From Yoonia vestfoldensis DSM 16212 (GTDB lineage: Bacteria; Pseudomonadota; Alphaproteobacteria; Rhodobacterales; Rhodobacteraceae), in assembly GCF_000382265.1 (NCBI RefSeq), contig NZ_KB907992.1:1-64000 (forward strand): 64,000 nucleotides of DNA, given 5' to 3'. Below are positions 57,106 to 64,000 of the stretch, piece after piece. A program made the position numbers and the translations under genes. The notes under the pieces were generated by a model that was given only the letters and a program-made list of their open reading frames with translations, did no database searches and was not told the origin of the DNA. Numbering within the stretch: position 1 is the first letter of the stretch; each line of letters begins with the position of its first letter.

Positions 57106-58242
57106 ATGAACCGTCGCAAATTCCTCGCCCTGTCCGGTGGCGGCATCATCCTTGCCGCGACTGCGACTGTGGGCACCATCGCCAGCCGGTCGCCTGCCGC
57201 CGCAGCCGCGCCATGGGACCACGCAGGCAGCCTCTATGAGGAACCACGCAAAAGGGCGCTGTCCTATGCGATCCTTGCGCCCAACCCGCATAACCGCCAG
57301 CCGTGGCTGGTCGATCTGTCCGCGCCGGACCAAATCGTTCTGCGGGTCGATACGGATCGGCTTTTGCCGCACACGGACCCGTTCAACCGCCAGATCACCG
57401 TCGGGCTGGGGTGTTTTCTGGAACTGCTGGTCATGGCCGCGGCGCAGGACGGTTTCGCAGTGGACCTCGACGTGTTTCCGCAAGGGTCCGACGACCTGGC
57501 GCTGGACGACCGCCCTGTCGCCATCGCGACCTTCCGCGTCGGTGCAGGCACGCCGGACCCGCTGTTCGCGCATGTCATGACGCGCCGGTCGAACAAGGAA
57601 CCGTTCGACACCAATCGCCCTGTCGCGCCCGAGACCATCGCCCAGATCGCCCGTGCCGCGATCCACGGCAGCCGCGTTGCGGGCGACGCGTCCGAAGGCA
57701 GCGTCGCCGCCTTGCGCCAGTTGACCAGCGATGCGCTGATCGTGGAAATCGAAACACCGCACACCTTTCAGGAAAGCGTGGACCTGTTCCGCATCGGCAA
57801 GGCCGAGGTCGAGGCGAACCCCGACGGCATCGACTTTTCCGGCCCCCTGTTCGAGACTTTGGGCGCCTTTGGCCTGATGACCCGCGCGGCGATGGCGGAC
57901 CCCACAACCAGCATGTTCGCACAAGGCAAGGCGGCCGTGCTGGCCAATACCGAAACCGCGATGGGCCATCTGTGGCAGGCGACCCGTGGCAATACCCGCG
58001 CCGACCAGATCATCGCAGGGCGCGACTGGCTGCGGCTGAACCTTGCCGCGACGGCTGCGGGCGTCGCCATGCAACCGCTGAGCCAGGCGCTGCAAGAGTT
58101 CCCCGAAATGGCCCTGCATTACGAGGCCGCGCATGCGCTGCTGGCGCAGGATGGAGAGACCCTTCAGATGCTGTGCCGTCTGGGCTATGGTCAGACTATC
58201 GCCCCCAGCCCGCGCTGGCCGCTGGAGGCCAAGCTGATCTGA
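57106..58242 (+). CDS. Tat-exported nitroreductase-like FMN protein (Acg type)
   Basis: 378 residues. The twin-Arg signal NRRKFLALSGGGIIL predicts export by Tat with cofactor bound, followed by an Ala-rich cleavage region near 34. The mature protein has two nitroreductase-like halves (YAILAPNPHNRQPWLVDL near 54-71, and RSNKEPFDTNRPV), as in Acg-family proteins. Periplasmic location is unusual for a nitroreductase. AGGAG precedes the ATG. It forms a unit with the MarR gene 7 bp downstream. Substrate unknown. Confidence 0.85.
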   Translation: MNRRKFLALSGGGIILAATATVGTIASRSPAAAAAPWDHAGSLYEEPRKRALSYAILAPNPHNRQPWLVDLSAPDQIVLRVDTDRLLPHTDPFNRQITVGLGCFLELLVMAAAQDGFAVDLDVFPQGSDDLALDDRPVAIATFRVGAGTPDPLFAHVMTRRSNKEPFDTNRPVAPETIAQIARAAIHGSRVAGDASEGSVAALRQLTSDALIVEIETPHTFQESVDLFRIGKAEVEANPDGIDFSGPLFETLGAFGLMTRAAMADPTTSMFAQGKAAVLANTETAMGHLWQATRGNTRADQIIAGRDWLRLNLAATAAGVAMQPLSQALQEFPEMALHYEAAHALLAQDGETLQMLCRLGYGQTIAPSPRWPLEAKLI

Positions 58243-58249
58243 GGACTGC

Positions 58250-58696
58250 ATGGACGAAGAAGGCAGACGCGTGTTCCGGTTCTTCAATGAAATCGGGATC
58301 ATCAACCAGTTGGCCGGGGCGATTTTCGCGGCCCGGCTGCCGGGCGGTTTGCACGTGTCGCATTTCGCCCTGCTGAACCATCTGGTCCGGCTGGGTGATG
58401 AAAAGACCCCGCTGGCGCTGGCCTCCGCCTTTCAGGTGCCCAAGACGACGATGACCCACACGCTGGCCGTGCTGGAAAAGCGTGCCGCGATCCGGCTGGC
58501 CCCGCACCCCAGCGACGGGCGCAGCAAGATCGTGTTCCTGACGGATGCAGGCCGCAAACTGCACGGCGACGCGATCGCCAGTATGGCGGACCCAATCCGC
58601 AAGATCACCGACGATCTGGGGGATGGTACGATCAGCGACCTGATCCCGCAGCTGGAAAAGATCAGGGCCTATCTGGACCAGAACCGCGGCATCTGA
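58250..58696 (+). CDS. MarR-family transcriptional regulator
   Basis: 148 residues. Winged helix at about 35-105: HFALLNHLVRLGDEKTPLALASAFQVPKTTMTHTLAVLEKRAAI, then the wing APHPSDGRSKIVFLTDAGRKL. It follows the exported nitroreductase by 7 bp, so it is probably its co-transcribed repressor; the tandem repeats at 57043-57082 are the natural operator. Ligand unknown. Confidence 0.93.
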   Translation: MDEEGRRVFRFFNEIGIINQLAGAIFAARLPGGLHVSHFALLNHLVRLGDEKTPLALASAFQVPKTTMTHTLAVLEKRAAIRLAPHPSDGRSKIVFLTDAGRKLHGDAIASMADPIRKITDDLGDGTISDLIPQLEKIRAYLDQNRGI

Positions 58697-58698
58697 CC

Positions 58699-61600
58699 CT
58701 AGTGGAAATCCCGCGATTTGGGGATCACGCGCACATCGCGCGGATGGCTTGCACGCGGATCACCCCCGATCGGGCGGCGCACCTCGTCGGCATGGGCAAG
58801 GGGCGGGTTCATGCGATCCTCGGACAGGCGTTCCAGCGCATCGCTGCGGTCGGTCAGCACATGGGCCACCACATGAATCACGTCACCGTCGCGCTGCACC
58901 ACGCCATGCACGTCGATCAGGCGGGCCTGCATCACGACCTTGCGGTTGGCCTCCATCACCTTGGGCCAGACGACCAGATTGGCGACACCCGTTTCATCCT
59001 CGAGCGTGATGAAACACACACCCTTGGCGCTGCCCGGGCGCTGGCGGATCAGCACAACGCCCGCCAGCTTGACCGGCTGCCCGCTGCGCATCTGCGCCAG
59101 CTCCGCCGCCGGACGATAGCCTTGCCGCGTCATGCTGCGGCGCAGGAATGACAGCGGATGCGCTTTCAGCGACAGGCGCAGGGTCTGGTAATCGGCGACC
59201 ACCTGTTCGCAGACAGGCATCTGCGGCAGATCGAACCGGACCTCGGCCCCTTCGTCGCGGGTATCGGCAAACAGCGGCAGGTCGGGTGCATCGCGCAGCG
59301 CCCGCGCCTCCCATAGCGCCTGCCGGCGGTCGAGCGTCATGGAGCGCAGCGCATCCGCCGCCGCCAGCCTTTGCACCGTGCCGGCATCGAGTTTGGCGCG
59401 GGTTTTCATATCTTTGAGATCATCAAAAGGCCGCCCCCGCGCATCCATGATCCGCTGCGCCATATCGCGGCGCATCCCGTCGATCTGGCGCAGGCCAAGC
59501 CGGACAGCAAAGACACCGGGGGCCAGCGGTTCAAGGCTGTTGTCCCAGTCGGAATAATTCACATCCGCCGCCCGCACGATCACGCCATGTTCGCGGGCAT
59601 CGCGCACGATCTGGGCGGGGGCGTAAAAGCCCATCGGCTGGGAATTCAGAAGTGCTGCGCAGAACACGTCCGGATAATGGCATTTGATCCAAGAGGAGAT
59701 ATAGACCAGCAGCGCAAAGCTTGCGGCATGGCTTTCGGGGAAACCGTAATCGCCGAAGCCCTTGATCTGGTTGAAACAGCGCGCCGCGAATTCAGGGTCA
59801 TAGCCGCGCCTTATCATGCGACCGACCATCTTTTCCTCGAGCGCGCCGATGGTGCCATGCGACCGGAAGGTCGCCATCGCCTTGCGGAGTTCATTGGCTT
59901 CCTTGGTGGAAAATTCTGCCGCGACCATGGCGATCTTCATCGCCTGTTCCTGAAAGATCGGCACGCCAAGGGTGCGACCCAGTACCTTTTTCAGCTCATC
60001 CGGGTCATGCTGCGGGCCAGGGCTGGGGTATTCCACCACCTCGGCCCCGCTGCGACGGCGCAGGTAAGGATGCACCATATCGCCTTGGATCGGGCCGGGG
60101 CGGACGATGGCGACCTGAATGACCAGATCGTAAAATGCGCGCGGTTTCAGGCGCGGCAGCATGTTCATTTGCGCGCGGCTTTCGACCTGAAACGTGCCAA
60201 GGCTGTCGCCCTTGCACAGCATGTCATAGACGGCGGGGTCTTCCTGCGGGACACTCGCCAGATCGAACCGCTTGCCGTGATGGGCGGCGATCAGATCAAA
60301 CGCCTTGCGGATACAGGTCAGCATGCCCAGCGCCAGCACATCGACCTTGAGGATGCGCAATTCGTCGATATCGTCCTTGTCCCATTCGATGAAACTGCGC
60401 TCGGGCATGGCGCCATTGCCGATGGGCACGGTTTCGGTCAGCGCCTTTTCGGTCAGAATGAACCCGCCGACATGCTGGCCCAGATGGCGCGGCATCCCGA
60501 TCATCTGGTCGGCCAGCCGGATCGTGCGCGCCATCAGCGGATCGCGCAGGTCGATCCCCGCCTCTGCCGCTTGTGCCGCGCCAATCTCGCGGCCCCAAGA
60601 GCCCCAGATCGTCTTGGCCAGCGCAGTCGTCACATCCTCGGACAGGCCCATCACGCGCCCCACCTCGCGCACAGCCATGCGCGGGCGGTAATGGATCACG
60701 GTGGCGCAAAGTGCGGCCCGGTTGCGGCCGTATTTGTCGTAGATATGCTGGATCACCTCCTCGCGGCGTTCATGTTCGAAATCCACGTCGATATCGGGGG
60801 GCTCCTTGCGTTCCTCGCTGATGAAACGCTCGAACAGCAGGTCGTTCTTGGCAGGGTCCACGGCGGTGATCCCCAGCACATAGCAGACGGCGGAATTGGC
60901 GGCAGACCCGCGCCCCTGACACAGGATCGGCGGCTTGCACTGGTTGCGGGCGAAATCGATGATCTCGTGGATGGTCAGGAAATATTGCGGGATATCAAGT
61001 TTGGCGATCAGCGCCAGTTCCTTGCGCAGCGTCGCCTGCAAGGCCGCAGGCACCCCGTCCGGATAGCGCGCCGCCGCCCCCCGCCATGTCAGGTCTTCCA
61101 GATACTCCTGCGGGCTGCGCCCTGCAGGGACGGTTTCATGCGGATATTCATAGGCCAGATCGCGCAGATCAAAGGTGCAGGCATCGGCCACCTCGCGCGT
61201 CGCGCGGATCGCATGGGGCCAGTCGGCGAAAAGCCGGACCATCTGTGCGGGCGATTTCAGATGCCGTTCGGCATTGGCATCCAGCAGAAACCCCGCCTTG
61301 GCAATCGTGGTCTTGTGCCGGATGCAGGTCATCACATCCTGCAAGGGGCGGCGGTCGGGGGCATGGTAATGCACATCATTGGTGGCCAGAATGGACAGCC
61401 CGTGCCTGCGCGCCAAAGCATCAAGGCGATTGATCCGCGCGCGGTCATCGCCACGGTAAAGACAGCTTGCCGCGATATGACGCATCCCCGGCAAGGCGCG
61501 CGCCAGTCGCGGCAGGCCCGCCGCGAAATGCCCCAGATCCGCCCCCGGCACAGCGATCAACTGCACGCCCGCGGCATGGGCGACCAGATCATCAAGGCTG

Positions 61601-62004
61601 ATGTCGCAGGCCCCCTTGGCCTGCCAGTCGCCGCCCGCATCCCGCATCTTGCCTTTGGACAACAACCGGCACAGCCGCCCATAGGCCGCGCGATCCCGCG
61701 GATAGGCCAGAAACACCTCGCCCGTGATCAATTCCAAGCGGCAGCCGATGACGGGGCTGATCCCCGCCTTGAGCGCGGCTGTATGCAGCCGCACGACACC
61801 GGCCATGGTATTGAGATCGGCACAGCCAAGCTTGTCATAACCCAGCGCATGCGCCGTCGCCGCCAGATCCACCGCATCGGACGCGCCGCGCAGGAACGAA
61901 AAACAGGTCGTCACCCCCAATTCCACAAAATCCGCACGCGGATTGGGGACAAAACCGTCGCCTTCCAATTCCCGTCTGGGGTGTTGATGGTCATTTTGCG
62001 GCAT
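58699..62004 (-). CDS. dnaE2: Error-prone DNA polymerase DnaE2
   Basis: A 1101-residue C-family polymerase. N-terminal PHP domain (from about 25), catalytic core with PPDIDVDFEHERRE near 405-418 supplying two of three palm aspartates, and a C-terminal OB-fold (about 985-1060). It lacks the tau-binding tail of DnaE1. With ImuA and ImuB it performs SOS-induced translesion synthesis. The gene lies downstream of imuB on the same strand, so it belongs to one cassette. Confidence 0.95.
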   Translation of the reverse strand: MPQNDHQHPRRELEGDGFVPNPRADFVELGVTTCFSFLRGASDAVDLAATAHALGYDKLGCADLNTMAGVVRLHTAALKAGISPVIGCRLELITGEVFLAYPRDRAAYGRLCRLLSKGKMRDAGGDWQAKGACDISLDDLVAHAAGVQLIAVPGADLGHFAAGLPRLARALPGMRHIAASCLYRGDDRARINRLDALARRHGLSILATNDVHYHAPDRRPLQDVMTCIRHKTTIAKAGFLLDANAERHLKSPAQMVRLFADWPHAIRATREVADACTFDLRDLAYEYPHETVPAGRSPQEYLEDLTWRGAAARYPDGVPAALQATLRKELALIAKLDIPQYFLTIHEIIDFARNQCKPPILCQGRGSAANSAVCYVLGITAVDPAKNDLLFERFISEERKEPPDIDVDFEHERREEVIQHIYDKYGRNRAALCATVIHYRPRMAVREVGRVMGLSEDVTTALAKTIWGSWGREIGAAQAAEAGIDLRDPLMARTIRLADQMIGMPRHLGQHVGGFILTEKALTETVPIGNGAMPERSFIEWDKDDIDELRILKVDVLALGMLTCIRKAFDLIAAHHGKRFDLASVPQEDPAVYDMLCKGDSLGTFQVESRAQMNMLPRLKPRAFYDLVIQVAIVRPGPIQGDMVHPYLRRRSGAEVVEYPSPGPQHDPDELKKVLGRTLGVPIFQEQAMKIAMVAAEFSTKEANELRKAMATFRSHGTIGALEEKMVGRMIRRGYDPEFAARCFNQIKGFGDYGFPESHAASFALLVYISSWIKCHYPDVFCAALLNSQPMGFYAPAQIVRDAREHGVIVRAADVNYSDWDNSLEPLAPGVFAVRLGLRQIDGMRRDMAQRIMDARGRPFDDLKDMKTRAKLDAGTVQRLAAADALRSMTLDRRQALWEARALRDAPDLPLFADTRDEGAEVRFDLPQMPVCEQVVADYQTLRLSLKAHPLSFLRRSMTRQGYRPAAELAQMRSGQPVKLAGVVLIRQRPGSAKGVCFITLEDETGVANLVVWPKVMEANRKVVMQARLIDVHGVVQRDGDVIHVVAHVLTDRSDALERLSEDRMNPPLAHADEVRRPIGGDPRASHPRDVRVIPKSRDFH

Positions 62005-62015
62005 GACACGCCCGC

Positions 62016-62047
62016 TTCTTATTTCTCCAAATACTCCCGCCGGAGGC
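62016..62047 (-). repeat. 34-bp post-stop intergenic motif, copy 6 (diverged)
   Basis: On the minus strand GCCTCCGGCGGGAGTATTTG then GAGAAATAAGAA. It lies 17 bp after the imuB stop, in imuB orientation, within the 60-bp gap to dnaE2. The CTCGGAAGATGA part is degenerate. Confidence 0.65.
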
Positions 62048-62064
62048 AGCGCGACCCATCCTCA

Positions 62065-63597
62065 TCACACGAACATCCCGTGGACAAACCAGCGCGGATC
62101 ACCGCCGCGCCCGTCCGTGTGCAGCCCTTCGCGGTACAGCCACAACCGCTGGCCCACCTGATCCTCGACCTTGAAATAATCGCGCAGGCGGGTGCCGGGG
62201 CGGTCTTTCCACCATTCGGGCGCGATGCGCTCAGGCCCGGCATAGCGGGCCACGCGGTGAGTCTGGCGGCGCCAGACGAATTGCGCGGGCGGGCCTTCGG
62301 GAACGGCGTAAAGCACGCGCACCTCCTCGGGCTGATCGAGCAGCCGCAGCGGGCGTTCGCTGGCAGGCACAGGCATCAGCGCAGGCACATCGGCGATGGC
62401 GGGCAAGCGCGCCTCGGCCCGTTCGGGGATGTGGCTGGCACGCAGGACGGGCCGGGTCACGGCACGGTCCCCGAAACGGGCGGTCAGCCGATCCAGCAGA
62501 TGCGCCAATTGCAGATCATCGTCCGATCCGCCGTCAAGATGGCTCTGGACGTTCTGCACCGCGCCCAGATCGGCGGCTTCGAGCGTGATCAGATCGAACC
62601 CGTAGCCGGGATTGATGCGGTCCACCTTGTCGCGGAACAGCCCGTGCAGATGCACAGGATCGCGCGACAGGGCGGACATGGCCACTGACAGATGGCTGAT
62701 GTCGCCATCCGTGCGATAGATCGTCAGATGCAGCCGCCGACAGCCTTGGCCCGCCTGCTGCAACCCATCGCACAGATCCTCGCAAAGCGCGGGCAGATAG
62801 GGGCTGGGGTCGAAAATCGGCTCTGCCAGACGGCTTTGCACGACAAACCGCGGCGCGGGATCGACGCTCGACACAGGTTCCGCGCGCTTGCCCAAAGCCT
62901 GATCCAGCCGCAGCAGCGGATTGGCGGGCAAGGCGGCCTTGGCGAAACGGCGGGTCAGCGACAGGCGCGGCACATCCATCACCGCCCCGATGGTTTTCAG
63001 CCCCAGACGGCGCAACAGCAGCACCGTCGCGCCATCCAGCCGCAGGCCGGTCACAGGCAAAGCACCCAGTTTCACCGCCACCTCATCCTCGCCACAGAGC
63101 GCGCGCACAGGGCCAAACCGCGCGAGCGCCCAGGCCGCCCCCCAAGTGGGGGCCACGGCCAAGCGCGCGGTGAGCCCGAGCAAGGACAATTGCGTTTCCA
63201 TCTCGACCAGCATCGCGGCCTCGCCACCCAGCAAATGGTCCGACCCCGTGGTATCAAGGATCAGACCATCATCGCCGTCACGCACGGTCCACGGACACCA
63301 GCGCCGCGCCCAGAGCACAAGCCGGTCGAGTGCGGCAAGGTCCCCCGCCTGATCGGCATAGGCGACCTGCAGGTCAGGGCAGATCGCGCGCATATCCACC
63401 ACGCGCGATCCCGCCATGATCCCCGCCAGCCGTGCCGCGCGATTGGCGGCATGCACGACAGGGCCGTGATGCCCTTCGCGCGCCAGCACCAGCGGGATGT
63501 CATCCGGCGGCGCGTTGCCCTGCCGTTCCATCACCCGCGTCCAGCGTTCGATCGGAAACTGGGGCAACCAGATCGACACGATCCGCCGCCCGGTCAT
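62065..63597 (-). CDS. imuB: ImuB, inactive Y-family polymerase of the mutasome
   Basis: A 510-residue Y-family polymerase homologue. It starts RRIVSIWLPQFPIERW and contains LGLKTIGAVMDVPRLSLTRRF (the helix-hairpin-helix) near 200-220. The acidic residues expected in the palm are not evident, consistent with ImuB serving as a hub that binds the beta clamp, ImuA and DnaE2 rather than as a polymerase. The ATG at 63597 lies inside the end of imuA, so the genes overlap by about 98 bp. The frame stays open farther upstream. Confidence 0.9.
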   Translation of the reverse strand: MTGRRIVSIWLPQFPIERWTRVMERQGNAPPDDIPLVLAREGHHGPVVHAANRAARLAGIMAGSRVVDMRAICPDLQVAYADQAGDLAALDRLVLWARRWCPWTVRDGDDGLILDTTGSDHLLGGEAAMLVEMETQLSLLGLTARLAVAPTWGAAWALARFGPVRALCGEDEVAVKLGALPVTGLRLDGATVLLLRRLGLKTIGAVMDVPRLSLTRRFAKAALPANPLLRLDQALGKRAEPVSSVDPAPRFVVQSRLAEPIFDPSPYLPALCEDLCDGLQQAGQGCRRLHLTIYRTDGDISHLSVAMSALSRDPVHLHGLFRDKVDRINPGYGFDLITLEAADLGAVQNVQSHLDGGSDDDLQLAHLLDRLTARFGDRAVTRPVLRASHIPERAEARLPAIADVPALMPVPASERPLRLLDQPEEVRVLYAVPEGPPAQFVWRRQTHRVARYAGPERIAPEWWKDRPGTRLRDYFKVEDQVGQRLWLYREGLHTDGRGGDPRWFVHGMFV

Positions 63598-64000
63598 AGG
63601 TGGCGACCCATTGCCCCGGTTTGGCATCGCGCGACCGGAAGAGTTCGATCGCCCAGCGCGGCGCACCGGGCGCTTGGCGGTCGTGCGGATGCGGGGCGGA
63701 CGGGCGCGCCCCGATCCGCCAGCGGTCGCGCGCCGCACTCAGATTGGGATGCGCCGCGCGCCGGATCAGCCAGCAGGCAACACCCGCCGCCTCGGACCGC
63801 AAGGCCAGCCGCTTGGTCGCGGTGAAATCCAGCGCCGCCGGATCGCCCCAGATCTCGCCGATCACACCGCCCAGACTGCGGCAGCGCAGGCCTTCCTCCA
63901 TCGCCCAAAGCACATCGGCGGCGCGCGTGACATTGACCATGATGATCGGACGCAGGGGGCCAGTCCCCGCAAGGCTGGGAAACCCGCTTTCCTTGCGCGA
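63500..64000 (-). CDS. imuA: ImuA (RecA-like SOS mutasome protein), N-terminus outside window
   Basis: The last 166 residues of a protein whose start lies beyond the right edge. FPSLAGTGPLRPIIMVNVTRAADVLWAMEEGLRCRSLGGVIGEIW and SEAAGVACWLIRRAAHP fit the C-terminal part of ImuA, a RecA/SulA-related protein. It is assigned mainly by context: directly upstream of, and overlapping, imuB and dnaE2. The Walker A motif and the SOS box would be outside the window. Stop at 63500. Confidence 0.82.
   Translation of the reverse strand, partial: SRKESGFPSLAGTGPLRPIIMVNVTRAADVLWAMEEGLRCRSLGGVIGEIWGDPAALDFTATKRLALRSEAAGVACWLIRRAAHPNLSAARDRWRIGARPSAPHPHDRQAPGAPRWAIELFRSRDAKPGQWVATYDRAADRVDLVAPVSDRTLDAGDGTAGQRAAG

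Noticed and set aside
59371..62688. Very long open frame antisense to dnaE2 and imuB (1105 codons)
   Set aside because: It spans two real genes and their gap on the other strand, with low-complexity His/Arg/Gly composition and no domain.
1..64000. CRISPR array, rRNA or tRNA gene
   Set aside because: No spaced direct-repeat array and no cloverleaf or rRNA-like segment was seen on reading; a tRNA could be missed without a covariance search.

Overview
The window looks like chromosomal DNA of an alphaproteobacterium of the order Rhodobacterales, probably the Roseobacter group. The evidence is high G+C with strongly biased codon use in most genes, a GcrA cell-cycle regulator, phosphatidylcholine synthase, homospermidine synthase, small DUF6455 and DUF1467 proteins, a methylmalonyl-CoA accessory set (MeaB, epimerase) and an ImuA-ImuB-DnaE2 mutasome. 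I cannot name a species from the sequence alone.

Layout. Positions 1-2951 are an accessory patch: a truncated IS3-family element at the left edge, then an A+T-rich P-loop ATPase gene split by a complete IS630-family element (670-1839). Removing the IS and one TA restores one uninterrupted 483-codon frame. From 2993 the sequence is core genome: lepA, a small lipoprotein, meaB, rpmB with a promoter and hairpin leader, hrpB, and the argD-GNAT-argF operon with a palindrome over its predicted promoter. From 12.3 to 18.8 kb come a frameshifted DMT exporter, small membrane proteins, an orphan ABC-2 permease, gcrA, rimO, an A+T-rich orphan gene and DUF6455. From 18.9 to 29.3 kb come dgkA, a PAQR/hemolysin III protein, an M48 lipoprotein peptidase, a histone-deacetylase-like hydrolase, an HdeA-like periplasmic protein, a nitroreductase, an EI24 protein, the methylmalonyl-CoA epimerase, an orphan response regulator, aspS and a DMP19-domain protein. 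From 29.4 to 43.6 kb come carB, a KAS III enzyme, tdk, priA, fructose-6-phosphate aldolase/transaldolase, DUF484-xerC, pcs and ileS. From 43.8 to 48.9 kb, all on the minus strand, lie rpsD, homospermidine synthase, hisC-tyrA and an extensin-like protein.

The right-hand part holds two paired YdcZ-type transporter halves (49.3-50.2 kb) facing a five-gene minus-strand operon: LysR, HyuA, HyuB, FAD oxidoreductase and a uronate-dehydrogenase-like SDR (56.97 to 50.18 kb). I read the operon as an uncharacterised catabolic module for a cyclic amide or N-substituted amino acid. It is followed by a Tat-exported nitroreductase with a MarR regulator behind tandem 20-bp repeats, and by the imuA(partial)-imuB-dnaE2 cassette.

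Two dispersed intergenic motifs recur. One is about 34 bp and found six times, each time just after a stop codon and in the same orientation as the gene it follows. The other is a 10-bp-arm hairpin found twice. I saw no CRISPR array, rRNA or tRNA.
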